Shown here piece by piece: positions 1 to 14,099 of a DNA stretch of 64,000 nucleotides. The stretch comes from Megalonaias nervosa. Taxonomy: Eukaryota; Mollusca; Bivalvia; Unionida; Unionidae. Numbering within the stretch: position 1 is the stretch's first letter; each line of letters starts with the position of its first letter. The notes under the pieces were generated by a model. That model worked only from the letters and a program-made list of their open reading frames with translations, searched no databases and was not told the DNA's origin. The position numbers and the translations under genes were made by a program. The stretch lies in NCBI GenBank assembly GCA_016617855.1, contig JAECUM010092841.1, positions 124,001 through 188,000 on the forward strand. Direction: 5' to 3'.

Positions 1-850
1 GAACAAATTCTATTACGATAATCATCTTTACACAGTTAAATTACTGCAGAATGGGGCTGGACAGACCATTATTTGAAACTTGATCAGAGGTGATAAAAAA
101 GGGTAAATATCAAAGAAAATTGGATTCAGGCCAGGAGAAAAGGGGAATTCCACTTTAAAATGGAAACAAAATCATCACTGACTACTCTGTGTGACAGCCA
201 AAAATCATGTTCAGTTCTTAACTATGACAGTTAGACTTTGTATCTCCTCCTATTATATTTGGTGGCTTGTCCAACTCACAGTAGCTGTTGGTTTCAAGTG
301 CTCTGAGAGGTGAATCAAAATGGCAAGGTAAAAATGGAGGAATGTAGCAGTCTATATATATGATGCAACTTACTAACCACCCAAGATGGTATATGCCTTT
401 CAGTCTAGTTGTATGTGCATCCAGATGTGGTTGGTTCTTGACTGCAACAATGAGACTTTGGATCCACTCCCATTACAATGAGCAGCTAATCTGACTCTCA
501 GCACATGCAAACCTTATTAAGAATGGGTTTCAACTGCTCTGACAGGTGAATCTGGGTGACATTCAAGGATGAATTGCAAGGTAAGTGTAGAGTATTGTAG
601 TGTAGTGTAGTGTAGTGTGATGTGGTGTGGTGTGGTGTAGTGAACTGTAGTGTAGTGTAGTGCAGGAGGTATATGATGCCACTTATTAACCAGCCGAGCT
701 GATCTCAACTTTTCAGTCTTGAGGTGTGTGCACCCAAGTGTGAGACAGATGAAACAGGTTCAATTCCCAGCCATGACAGTAGGATCTTGTATCACCCCAC
801 ATTATATATGTAAACAAATATGCAGCTAAAAATACCTGTCTGATATAGCA
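1..850. repeat. Degenerate ~310-bp tandem repeat with (TGTAG)n core
   Basis: About two and a half diverged copies. Similar blocks ('tatatgatgc.acttactaacca' and 'tttcagtct.g') occur near 355 and 669. A (tgtag/tgtgg)n run lies at about 585-660. The string 'aggttcaattcccagcc' near 758 resembles a tRNA B box, so the unit may derive from a SINE, but no clear A box is seen. Confidence 0.5.
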
Positions 851-1429
851 ATCAATCATATTTGCTGAAACACTTGCTTAATGCTTACAAAAAAAACCCG
901 TAAATCACAATATCTCAGTATAATTAAATTTTAGTGATTCTATAAATATAGCATTTAAGCAGCATAAAATGTTAACAAATTACCAAATGTTAAAAATGTA
1001 AACTTTCAGTGATAGTTTTAATCCTCCTAATAATTAATGGTATGTACATGCAAGCCATGCTCACAGTGGCAACACAGACAAAATTAAGTGTGGATGCTAT
1101 ATTCCTGCAAAAAGTGTTATCAAACCATGTATAACATGAATCACAGCCAACAATGAGGGATGCTATCACCTGCTTGGTTGCAATAATGTGTTTATTGAAT
1201 CTTTCTCAAATAAACCTTTCCATTTCATGAAATTCTCCAAGTAAATTAACTTAGACATTTAAAAATGTTCACATCTGCAGTAGAATTTTATTATTATGAA
1301 CATGGATATAGAAAATTTATTAGTGCAAAGTAGATTTTCATACCATGTATGCACAAGATGAATATAGGTTTAGAAAATTATAGATATCAATGTTTGTTCA
1401 GTTGGTGTGAGTTGTTTTTCAAGGACTTG

Positions 1430-1640
1430 TCAAAGAGTTTTCATGAACTTCCATAAGGTTTTCAAGGTGTATTTATTCTTACAGAAACTGAACTGTCTTT
1501 CTGAATAATTTACTTTATTTGTCACTGCATCATATAGATATGAAAGCTGAAAACACCCCCACTCCTCAACCACATAGCTAATAAGCACGCCACTAAAACG
1601 AAGGGATGCTATTCCAACTGGTAACCACCCTGTCACATGC
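1430..1640 (-). other. Open frame of unknown status
   Basis: A 68-codon minus-strand frame (MTGWLPVGIASLRF ...). It lies where a further AK9 exon could be, but no kinase motif and no convincing acceptor are visible. The rest of 850-2077 shows nothing recognisable. Confidence 0.1.
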
Positions 1641-2076
1641 TGATTGAATCATTCAGTTGTATTTCATTTTATTTATTAATTCATTATTTTTGGAAATTAA
1701 ATTAACAAAAGTTTGGAATTTAAAAAGTGACATATTTTATTCAGTTTTAATGTTTTTGTATTCAGTCATACAAATTCAAGGAGTTTCAGGGAAAATTCAA
1801 AGAGTTTATCAGCTAATTTAAGCTCTTTTCAAAACCAACCTTTATAAAAAATCAAGGAGTTCTTAAGGCAGCCTCAAATTCAAGAATTTTTCAAAGGGAT
1901 TTGAACCATGAATATATGTAAGTAATATCTGAAGGTCCCAAGATGTTTGTAACAAAAGAGTTTCAATGTATATCAATAAGTTTATATATCAAATGTTACA
2001 TATTGAGGTTGAATGTGCACTAAATTTGATGAATTTCATGAACACAGCTTATGGAACATAATAATTACAAAATGAA

Positions 2077-2296
2077 TACCACAAGTACTTGTTTATAAGT
2101 TGAGTCAAACTGCAAACAACAAAGAACAATCTGCCATGATAGCATAATGAGCATACAGAAGATGGCATATGTTGTTTTTTCCAATGATTACTCTTAACAA
2201 ACTGCACAGATCAGATCTGCTGGTGCATTATGTGATGGCAGATCTGGGTCTGTGCAGTTTGCATTTGGACATGACTTATAGGTGAGTATATATGAT
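2077..2296. mobile_element. MITE family A, copy 1 (~220 bp)
   Basis: Terminal inverted repeats resembling 'actcacttataagtcaa' with inner palindromes around 'cagatctg'. Its right part ends 'gacttataggtgagtata'. Same family as copies at 5040, 7586, 31650 and 63067. Confidence 0.75.
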
Positions 2297-2321
2297 AGTT
2301 CATATCTTAATTGGACATAAT

Positions 2322-2697
2322 GTTCTTCCAATGACAATAGCAACTAGTTTGTCATGTGTTCTTCCAATGGCAACTAGTTTGTCTTGTGTTCTTCCAATGG
2401 CAATAGCAACTAGTTTGTCCTGCATTTTTCCAATGGCAATAGCAACTAGCTTGTCCTGTGTTCTTCCAGTGCCAATGGCAACTAGCTTGTCTTGTCTTCT
2501 TCTAATTGCAATAGCAACTGGTTTGTCCTGTGTTCTTCCAATGGCAAAAGCAACTGGTTTGTCCTGTGTTCTTCCAGTGGCAATAGCAACTGGTATGTCC
2601 TGTCTTCTTCCAATGGCAATAGCAACTAGATTGTCTTGTGTTCTTCCAATGGCAATAGCAACTAGTTTGTCCTGTGTTCTTCCAACAGCAATGGCAT
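2322..2697. repeat. 36-bp minisatellite, ~11 copies
   Basis: The unit is 'ttcttccaatggcaatagc' followed by 'aactagtttgtcctgtg'. Because 36 is a multiple of three, it leaves an open plus-strand frame with a 12-residue repeat (LSCVLPMAIATS). It starts about 25 bp from MITE copy 1. Confidence 0.9.
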
Positions 2698-2788
2698 AAT
2701 AGTTTGTTATCTCATCTCAGTAAGAACAACTCATCCACTTACAATACCTACACATACACAATATCATTAAAAGAACACATTACAATAC

Positions 2789-2910
2789 CTCCTCTCCAGC
2801 CTCCTCAGCCTCCCCCTCCTCCTCTTCTGCCTCATTATCAGCAGCAATATCCTCCTCCTCCTCATCAACATCCAACCCAGAGTACTCCCAGCCCTGGTAC
2901 TTGAACTGAC
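2789..2910 (-). CDS. AK9: AK9 exon 25, last exon found
   Basis: Acceptor TCTATCAG, phase 1 in. Encodes QFKYQGWEYSGLDVDEEEE, then an acidic stretch ending EEEEGEAEEAGEE. Two endings are possible: splice at GAG|GTATTG (phase 0 out), or read on through Val-Leu to TAA at 2780-2782. Full-length AK9 has more kinase domains after this point, so I prefer splicing to exons left of the window; the donor is mediocre. 'F-K-Y-x-G-W-E' looks like a conserved AK9 motif, from memory. Confidence 0.85.
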
Positions 2911-5900
2911 CTGATAGATGGCAAATTTTATACAGGTTTAAGAAATTCCACTAAAACAGAATTTTAATTAAATCAAGCTAACAATAAATAAATAAAATTA
3001 CTGTATATTTGTAATCTGACCTCACAACAAAGTCCAATTTAGACAACATTATGATTTTCTGAACATATAATCATCCTCTTATTTTCTAAATTTAATCACA
3101 TTGTATTTCTCCTACTACAATCTAAGTAATTCTTTTGTCTAAAAGTGAGTATGCACATGTGTCTCATTATCTAACAAAGCCCTTTGTAATGGCAACTTGC
3201 TGAAAGTAAACTAGGGAATGACATCATCACTGAGTATTGGCATCTTTCTGGAGTTTTACCATATACACAGTATTAGAACTTGTGCCCCATGAGTCTCTTA
3301 TTTCTGGTAGATTTTGTACAAGCCTTTTCATGATGCACAGCATATCAAAATAATGGTATAGAGTGTATCAAAATAGTGGCATACAGTGTATCAAAATAAT
3401 TGTGTACAGTGTACTAAAAAATGGCATACAGTGCATCAAAAAAGACAAATTAGCTGTACAGATTACTAGTAGGAATACAGATACACTGGTTCTGATACAG
3501 TAACAGTGAAATATATAACATGTATGGAAATGTGTACAAAAAATGTGTCATATGGAAGAACAATTTTCTGACTTAATAACCAGGAACTGTTCATATTCAA
3601 ATCAGTTGAACTTTAGATCAGCAATGGGCCTGACTTAACACTTACATCAGCCATGGGTCTATTCCAACACTTACATAGCAATGGGCCTGATCTAACACTT
3701 ACATCAGCAATGGGCCTGATCCGACACTTACATCAATGATGGGTCTGATCCAATACTTACATCATCAATGGACCTCATCTGACACTTACATCAGCAATGG
3801 GCCTAATCCGACACTTAAATAAATAAAGGTTTTAAGCTTCACAGTTGTTTCAATGTGTCCTTGCAAAAGCACTTAGCTCCCATTTCCTCAGCATGTTAAA
3901 AAAACTGCCAATAAAATCAACAACAGCAAACAAGGAACCTGATGGTCCAGACATGCATTAACATCACAAGAAATATTATCTTTATCAATCATATCATGAT
4001 TCTAATATGAGAACTCAGTTTCATGGAGTGCATGGACTCATTATACACAATGTATAACTTACGTTCCATTGTTTGAGTGACCTCCTCCAGCATCTCTTCT
4101 ACTTTCCTGTTCTCTATCTCAACAGCAATGGGGTCCAGACTGGTTCCTCCTGATAATGTGGCTAGAATATTTTGTAACTCAAGGTCAAAGTGTTTTCTCT
4201 TCTCTTTATATTCCTCCATCTCAGGACCATCAGGGATTTTCTGAAATTTTTTTTAAAGCTGTGGCTCAGTATACTAATCAGATAGGAAAAGGCTGCAGAC
4301 ATCATAAAGGTCCCTTCTGATTGTCATTGTCATTTTGATTAAAGTAGTTTATTGCAAACTGGCATTTTTGACCCTTTAATGCATGCCTTTGCATGTTTCT
4401 TAATTTTGCATTTTATGCTATTTTTATGCCTCTCAAACAAGCCACAAGAGGAACGGTGTTCTGACTCCTGTCATCCATCCATCCATATGTTTGCCTAATG
4501 GTTTTCACCATATTTTGCTTATATTTTTGTCAATTCACAGCACCATTTCCTAGTTCCAGTGGGGTAGTCCCTATCATATCACCAAAGATGTGATATCATA
4601 TATCCAATTTAAATATTTCTGAGTTGTAAATTTTCCTATTTGGTAATTTTGTTTCTTTTCATGTACACTTTTATTTTTTTACCAAAAGGATCCGAATGAA
4701 GTTGGCTCATGGTGGCCATGTCATTTTAGTGATCTTGATTTGGTCTTCGCAATGCCATTAGTTCAAAGGTCCCTTTAATTGCATTGGTAAGTTTTATATG
4801 TGTTTTCATAAACTAGAGTTGTAGTATGCAAATTTTATCTCATTTCTTCTCTCAAGGACGAATGCTATGAAGGATGGGTTTTAGTCAAGACATCACAGAA
4901 ATTTCATTAATTTTGTTGTGAAATAAGGAAAATGCATCATATGACATTAACAATGATGTTGTGTCCAGAAAATCAATAGAAATTACAGACGAATGCCTTA
5001 AGATATAAGTGAACTGCTCTAGCATTATATTTATTAATATACCATATATGCTGGCTTGTAAGTTGAACCCAACTGCAAACTGCACAGACCCAGATCTGCC
5101 ATCACATAATGCACTGGCAGATCTGGCTTTCTGCAGCTTGTTTGGAGTAATCAGTAAAGCAAACAACACAGACCTGATAAGCTGGTACAGATCAAATTTT
5201 AGTTCTGCATTTCTGGTAAAAGAAAGATTTTTGTTTTGCATTTGATTAAAGAAAAATGTAATGTCAACACATTAACCATACACATTCTTAACTTGCATTT
5301 TTTAGCATCTCTTTTTCAATATGACTGATGGATTGGTCATTGGATTCTGACATCGATCTAAGCCAGTAAACTGTTTAAACCATAACATTGGTTTTGGGTA
5401 TAAGGCAATGCTGGTACCCCCCTTTGCTCTCTATCATTAATTCATATCAATTACCAGTTTTATGATCTTAAGTGGATTGAGAACCACAATAAATGATGCC
5501 TTCTCTCTTGTATAAGATTAAATAGATTTATTACAAAATTATAAAAAGAAGTCCTTTATTTATTCTGTTCATGTGACTTTTCTCTGTGTTTCTGTCTCTA
5601 TTGTTAGTTTTCTTTACATTTCTCTTTCCCTATGGCTAGCCTCATTTCCCTGTTGCTTGCCTCATTAATTTTATCTGGTCTGTTGAAATTTGTCCTCAAG
5701 CAGTTTTCAACTGGAATAACCTGACCAAAGCTTCAGGCATATTAATTAGCATATAAATATCACTGCTGAGCCATGTGGTCCTTGTGACAATGGATATCAT
5801 AATTAAAACAAAATTAAACTGTTCATCAAAAGGTGTCAATTGGCAATGGAATATAGTAGTGCCCTTGTACATGAGGAAGATCACAATCATCAGGTAAATA

Positions 5901-6960
5901 AACAATACAAGAAAAAGCATGCTAGCATCAGAGACTGCAGTTTCTCAATTACTCTGGAATAGCATTTAGTGATACCATTAATATTCATGAAACCAGAAGT
6001 TACTAGATAAAGTGATGAAGCAAAGTTGTTGATCTGGCTTCGTCTTATAATTCACATCAACTTTTCTATGGATGAACGATGGAAAATTTTAAAAAATCTA
6101 GCAAATTCAACTTTTTCTACACATTGATTTATCAGCTTCAAAATGCACTAGATACAGCATGTTAACAAGAATGACCTGTCCATGTAACTCTTAAGTGGAA
6201 TTTTCATGAGGGGTTAGTCAACTCACAATAAAAGTATTGATATACATGCATGTAATTTGCATGGTCTGGATGCATCATCTTATGTGTTACAACATACACA
6301 ATGCACACAAATTGCTGTAATACCCTTTTCCCAAATTACTAGGTCATGTCAAATCAAGCTATAACTTACATGGTCTAGGTGTATTATATCATTGGTTATG
6401 CTATAATACCCTTTTCCCAAATTACTAGGCCATGTCAAATCAAGCTATAACTTGCATGGTCTAGATGTATTATATCATTGGTTATGCTATAATACCCTTT
6501 TCCCAAATTACTAGGCCATGTCAAATCAAGCTATAACTTGCATGGTCTAGATGTATTATATCATTGGTTATGCTATAATACCCTTTTCCCAAATTACTAG
6601 GTCATGTCAATCAAGCTATAACTTCCATGGTCTAGATGTATTATATCATGTGTTATAACACGATATAATATCCTTTTTCCAAATTACTAAGTCATTTCAA
6701 TGAAACTATAACTTATATGAAATTCTTAAGTGTTTTTATAAATGAGTGATATCCAAGATATGCTGTGCATCCACGACACATCATATCATTAACACAATGT
6801 GATTAAAATGTATTTTCCATTATTTTTGTAGATTCAATAATTAGCTTACTTCTGAATCTTGTGGCTTTTCAAACTTGACTCCATCTTCACCTGCAAAAGA
6901 TCAAAATATAAGGCTGCTACTGTTATATTATTTTAATACATTTGGGCAAATATACCAGTG

Positions 6961-7019
<59 letters not shown>

Positions 7020-9604
7020 TATGAATATGAATGAATATGATTATGATATAAATAAGTAATTGGTATTTATTTGTTTTCAAATTTGCAAAAAATATCCTCA
7101 AGCTTATTAATCAATTCAAGCTTGATTTCTATTTGTTATATTTTTAATTTTTCTTACATGGGAAGATAGCTAGGATTAAATTATTTGGGACTGAATGAAA
7201 TTCTTTAATCCACTGATGTTTTTATCTCACATTTTCAGGGGAATGTTTGAGTCATATTCATGAAACTTTAAAATGCTATACTATCATCCTCACTATAACC
7301 CCCCCTTAAACCACTGCCCCTCATGTAATGTAGCTATGGTAATGAAACCAATTAAATATTGACTACATTTTATTTTATCAATGTCACTATTTATTTCACT
7401 TTAATTCACTTCTTAGCCAATAAGAATCAGTTATAAAGAAGTTTACAGTATAAAATAGCTTCTGTATATATTTTTCTGCAAACACATAAGGACACATGTC
7501 TTCTTTTAATATACTTGAGGATTTACTTCTAATGCAGTACCCTTTAATGGTTGCTGTACTATGTTATAATGAGAGACTGAATATTTACCATCTATACTCA
7601 TTTATAAGTTGAGGCAAACTGTAAACAACAAAGATCCTGATCTGCCATAGCATAATACACCTGTAGACCAGGGTATATCTTGTCTGTTCTGTTGATTACT
7701 CATAGCAAACTGCACAGACCCAGATCTGAAGGTGCATTATGTGGTAGGAAATCTTGGTCTGTGCAGGTTGCAGTTGAACTTGACTTATAAGTGAGTACAT
7801 ATGGTAATTAACACTTACTAATTATTGTGCAGCACTTGATGCTCTCTTACGTTTATTCAATATTAAATTTGCTATTCTTTACATCATCAACTGAGAATCT
7901 CACATGAGTACTATTTCAGGTGGCTGTAGGCTGTCTGTTCTAGTAGGGTTACACTGTTCTCATTTCACTGGTGACTGTCCAAATCTACTGACTTACTTTT
8001 ATTCATGAAAAATGTACCTCTTTTCTTTTCTAGGAAGGCTGGGCTCTTCAAGTCAGGTATGACATCAGTTCTGCTTGTGTACTCTATGTTCAGAGGGAAA
8101 TTAGAAGGATAGATAGATAAGGAAAGACAGAAGTTGAAGTTCAGCAAACAGTGTGATTAATATATTAGAACTGGATGACAGCTGGGTATGGTTGGACTCT
8201 AAAGTATTTTACTTTGCACAGGCTTTGAAATTAGACGAAAAGAATTTCCCACATTTTCCTCACTGGTAATCCTGATTATTTTTAAATGAAATCCTATACA
8301 TATTAGGCATTGTTAAAATAACTTTTAATTCCCTTTATTTTGGTATGTGACTGGTGAGTATAATTTGGATTGGAGAGTATACAGCTTGGATTTACTTTAG
8401 AGGTAGATCTCTCAAAAGTCTGCTAGTTCTGCTGGGTCATTTTCACTTCCTGGACTTTGGAGGTAAATTGAAAAAAAAAGATGATAAATGTTTTAGTTTT
8501 ATTTACATTTCATAGCTCACTTGTTGCACTTTCAGGACCTAGTATAGACTACTCTTGCTAAATTCATTTTCAGTATTTTAGTAACTGCTGAAGTTAGTGT
8601 ACCTTGGACCAGTTAAAGTTTTTTCTAGAGCACATGGGAAGAAGAAGCCATTTCAATAACCTGTCTGCTTTAGATGAAATGTTGTTTCTGTAATACCAGA
8701 TACAAAGAAATTTCAGTCACAGAACATGAAAGTAGCATAGAAGTATGCCAACATTCTCTCCACTGTGCCTGCTCAAAGTGCACACAACTTCACCTTATAG
8801 CTGTCCCATTTTCAGAAGTACATAGTAACTGTGGAAAGGAATTTATTAGATTAGCATATCTAGCACTTGACTATCTATAATAATTACTCCAGTGCCAGTA
8901 AAGATTCTTAAAAAGCATACCTGAGTCTGTTGTGGTCTCAGTCTTTGCTGCATCAGGTTCAGACCCCTCTTCTGCAAGGCAAAATACACAAGATAATCTG
9001 TAATATTTGTATAAAACTCATGAACCAAATCAATTTATATTGCTGTCTTTTTATATGATACCATATCACATACCAACATATCACTTGATAAAGCATGCAC
9101 AAACTCTTATAAAAACAATTGAAGTCAGCGACATTATCTTTTCTTGAAGCAAGAAGGTATATAGCAGTGAAAAAATTAAAATGATAATTTTGTGCAATAT
9201 AATGACAAATAAATATGGATGTTTGTTAATATGCCATGTAAATACTTCTATAACTTTATATTTTGTCTATATACATATTAATTTCTTGTCTGTACATAAC
9301 TATTTCAAAGTACAAATTTGCACTACTTCAACATTTAAATAATGTGCAATTATCCACAGGCTGTATCCATATCTGAGATTACTGCCTTTCTTTAACCTTA
9401 TGCACTTCACAATTCTAATATTTAACAATGATTTATTTCAAAGTGACAAAACACACACATGCATGAACACACACACATACAAATTATTTCCATGTACAGA
9501 GAATATAATAATATAATAATTGTTCTGAAAGTCTTAAACGTTATTAAACAGGAAAATCCAGATTCATTCTTACATACATTACTTATAACAAGATTTAAAC
9601 ATAT

Positions 9605-9696
<92 letters not shown>

Positions 9697-12600
9697 TAAG
9701 AACCCTTCTCATTAAAACACATTCCAATAAATACTTTTGTACTCTACAACAAACATCAAAAATTGGTTACCAAGCAACTGCTCTAAATCCATAACCATTC
9801 AATTGACAGGTATATTTTGGCAAATTGTGTCTGAAACTTACAACATGGAATCAAAATGACCCCCCCCCCCCGCCCAACCCTTCTCTTGTGTTTCATAGCT
9901 GGATCAATATTAAGGCAAGTTAAAGTCTAATAATGTTTATCAATATGAAAGCTTTAGTTCTGTCTCCTAAATTATGATCTAAACCCAAATGTTAACCAAA
10001 TGTTAAGTAGGAGATCTGCTTCGACTTTGAGCAAAGAAGCAGGAATAACAGTCTGACTTTACTACTGATCTAGCATCCAGAGATACCCTCTTTATAGATT
10101 AACTTTGAAATCTAGAAAAGATAATAATATTTACAGAACCTTTCAGACACAGAAAAATCAGAATGTATTTTAGCTATATAATTTGCAAATGCTTTCAAAT
10201 GCATAGTTAGTGATGGAGATTTCAGAAAGACAGTCTTTATGCTCAATATAATACAGGAAGCTAATTAGAGAACTTTTTTAACAACCACACATGAAGGAGA
10301 AACTTTCAGGGAAAAAAAAAAAACAGTTTTATTTACTCTTCTATTAAAACAAAATGTAATATACAATATTGCTGATAACATTCAAATCAAAGCAGGATCA
10401 CAGTGATAATTATTATATACTAAGCTCACTAAGGGTAATGGCTAGCAAAAATATATAGTGTAAAACCAGCAATAATGGACACTTCTATATAAAGGAATCT
10501 ACTAATAAATAACAATAAACCCCATTGTTTTACTTCCATTTTAACCTCATTGTAATGTCATCTGTTTACAATGAAAAAAGTGATGTAGTTCCTTGAATGT
10601 CCTTATTAGACTGGTTTCACTGAGGAAATGAGAGCTGTCCCAACCATAAAGATTGTGAAAAGGCAGAGAACATAATCAAATAATTGCAGGTGCAGAATTG
10701 TCAAATTAATTTCATACAGAGGTGTCTGACCAATGAAAATTCTGATAATAATTAATAGCAATGGAAGAAATTGAAAATAAAATAACATGTATATTTCTTA
10801 AATACTGTCATAGGTCTGTTTCAGATAAAATCTTTATAGTTGGGACCATCTAATTATTAAATAGCAGAAAATATAAAAGCAAATATGCATCTTTGTATAG
10901 TCCTATCTACACATATATACAAACTACATGTATATAAAAACTATGTCTACATTTAGGAACCATTTTTGGGCCTTGGTTTTGCACTGTGAATTTTGCATTG
11001 CAATGTGACAAATATTTATTTAAAAAAACCACCCCAAAACATGTGGTAAAATAACTTGGACAACAGGCAAACACAGTTGGTTTTTCAACAAATATCTACC
11101 ATGGATATTTGTTAGGAATGTTATTTTCTATCTGTAAAAACATTCATATATTTCTAGTACATGTAACAGAAATATTAATAACAGAAACATTGTATGTTAA
11201 TAAAACTTTATTGGTATGTTCATTATTCAGTCAAACTTTTGTCAATATCAAGAATAATTTCCACCCCCACCCACAAAAAATGCACATAACAAATTATTGT
11301 ATTAAAAAAATAGACATCAGAAGAATGTTTCACCTCTGCCACTATGGCAATTTCAAGTTACATCTATAAAGCTGATACAAAGTTGATAGGAAAGCTTAAG
11401 GTACAAAGGCTTATCATGTGGAACCCAAAAGAACACTTTAATCTAGACATCTGACTGCTGGGCTCAAGAATCTAAATGGAGGTTCTTCTGCTCAAGTTCA
11501 AAATACCTCAAAAGCATGATGAAAATTAAATCCAGGAAACATGATTTACTGAGCATGGAAAAAAAAAATAACAACTTTGCTTAACCCTTTCACTTGCAGG
11601 CTCTGATTCTGCTGGAGGGCTACCCATGCCCAAATGTAGTGAACCAATGAATTTGTATTAAAAATTTGATCAAGGAAACTTCACTTTGTAATAAAGAATG
11701 GGAAGTCACATTTTAAAGTTCCAGTTACCTTGACCTTGGATCTAGCAGCTGCAGATTTCATAGGCTTCTGTCTCTAACCAATTGTATGGTACAAATGAGG
11801 TTTGTAAAAAAAGACCACTGACGTAAAGTTATGCTGAGGAAACCATCTTTTCAAACAATCACTGAATAGACAGACAGACATTGCAAATGTTATATACCCC
11901 TGCACCTTTACGGTCAGGAGTTAAAAAAGAGCAATGTATACAGTAAGCAGAAAGCCTAGCAAACAAATACAAATACCTTGAGGCACTTTTGCAGACATAG
12001 CAGGGGAGTCTGGGATGGCTAGTACTGATAATTATAATGGGGAACAATGAATATATATATTGCTGTCTGACAGATATAGAAAGATGTAAAAGCATTGTCC
12101 CTAGGCTCCTAGAATGGAAATTATAAAGAGGCTAAAATACCATGCAATTACTAAATAACTGTAACATGTGGATTGGCAAAAACATTGCAATTTTTGTATG
12201 TCTGTAGGTCAAAGTTTGGGGGTTACTTGGTCAAGGGTTGTACACATTAGAGCAGGATTTACCTAAGTGTTACATATTTGCCTTTGACAATAACCATATA
12301 CTGAAGTACATGTATGTTTAAATATATGTATTTCCTTTCGTTCCACACAGAACCAAAATTACTTCAGCATTAGTGTTTACCTTAGTATTGCATTATGATG
12401 GTGAACATTCCCATGAAATAAATCTAGTCTTGAGAATACAGTCCACAAGAAAATCAAATATTACTCAATAATTGATACATTTTTCCCTTTGTATGTCATT
12501 GTTTTTGTGTCGACTTTCCATTTTGACAGTGAATGACATTAACCACTAATATGAACAAAGCTAATCAAAATGTAAATGGTGATTTAAATGGAAAGAACAA

Positions 12601-14065
12601 GGAATTAATTAAGTCTAATAAAGCATACTTTATATGCTTGACAATACTGCTCAAAAGTGTACTAGGAAGTCTACTCAAATGTATACAGGTAAAATTGATA
12701 AAAGTGTACTGGGAAGTCTACTCAAATATATACAGGTAAAATTGATAAAAGTGTACTGGGAAGTCTACTCAAATGCATACAGGTAAAATTGATTAAAGTG
12801 TACTGGGAAGTCTACTCAAATGTATACAGGTAAAACTGATAAAAGTGTACTGGGAAGTCTACTCAAATGTATACAGGTAAAACTGATAAAAGTGTACTGG
12901 GAAGTCTACTCAAATGTATACAGGCAAAATTGATAAAATCTGCCCAATTATAACATGCTCATATATAAATTACATCATTCAAGGAGGTAAAGCTGGCTCT
13001 TTAAATAACTGTTTGATCCTGATTATTAGCAATATCTGCACAATCATGAAAGGATATTTTATGGTCATGGCAGAAACAATTAATAATTTCCTAAGAGATC
13101 GTATTAAGTTTTAATAGGTACTCCACTGAAATATAAAGCCTGCCAATAATTTCAATAAGTTCTAATGGGCAGAAGATTGAATTTATGAACAATGTAATAA
13201 TTTTTATATTTGTAAAAGTTTGTATTGTGGTTGTAAGTCTGTGTCTACCAATATGTGGAAGGCATTTGGTGTTTCAGGAGCAAAATATTTTACTTTTATT
13301 ACAAAATCTGTTTTCTTCCAACAGTGATGATGAGGAAGGTGGACCCTCAACATTCTGATCAATGGGGAAGAAAATTGGGAACTGAAGGCAATTAATAAAA
13401 AATAAACTTGATTATAAACTTAAATAAAAGCAATTAACACATGGTAAAATTGATTACAAACTTAACAGAAAGTAATTAACACATAGTAAACTTGATTACA
13501 AACTTAACTGAAAATCAAAGTTGGCAGAGTAAACAGTATATGTCTGCTTTTAATCGTAAGTGAATAGCAAAACAATTTAAAGAAATGTACTAAGAATCAA
13601 ACATAGCATGTTCAAAGAAAAGCAGTTGTTAGAATAGAAGCTGCTCAAAGTTAAGATGAGAGTGAGGGTTACTGCATTAGCAGACAATTAAATGAGGTGG
13701 TTAAGCAAGGGAAAAGGTCCATCTACAGTGATACTAAAGGGAAAAGGGAATATATAACATTAGGAAGAGGCTTCACATGGGTTTCCGGCTAGCACCCATA
13801 GGCTGACCTTTTGGGGGCTCTTCCTCAGGGGGTTCTTCTTTTTCCTCAACCTCAGGTTCTGCCTCCTCCCCCAGTTCTGCAGGGGGCTCAGAGACATGCT
13901 CTTCCTCACCCCCTCCCTCTTCTCCCTCCTCATTCTCCTCCTCTCCCTCATGCTGCTCAGCTGAAGTAGCAGCACATGAAGACAGTGACATTTTGCAGAG
14001 CTGAACTTACCATTATACATAGTCCTAGTACATCCTTCATTGGGGCTCGTTTGAGTGATAAGAGT

Positions 14066-14099
<34 letters not shown>

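Noticed and set aside
2292..2699. 135-codon frame with LSCVLPMAIATS repeats
   Set aside because: Explained by the 36-bp minisatellite; not a repeat protein.
8674..8880. Cys-rich 68-codon plus-strand frame
   Set aside because: Cys/His spacing fits no zinc-finger type and there are no splice or context signals.
9422..9794. Poly(Thr-His) and poly(Cys-Val) frames
   Set aside because: Translation of the (GT)n microsatellite.
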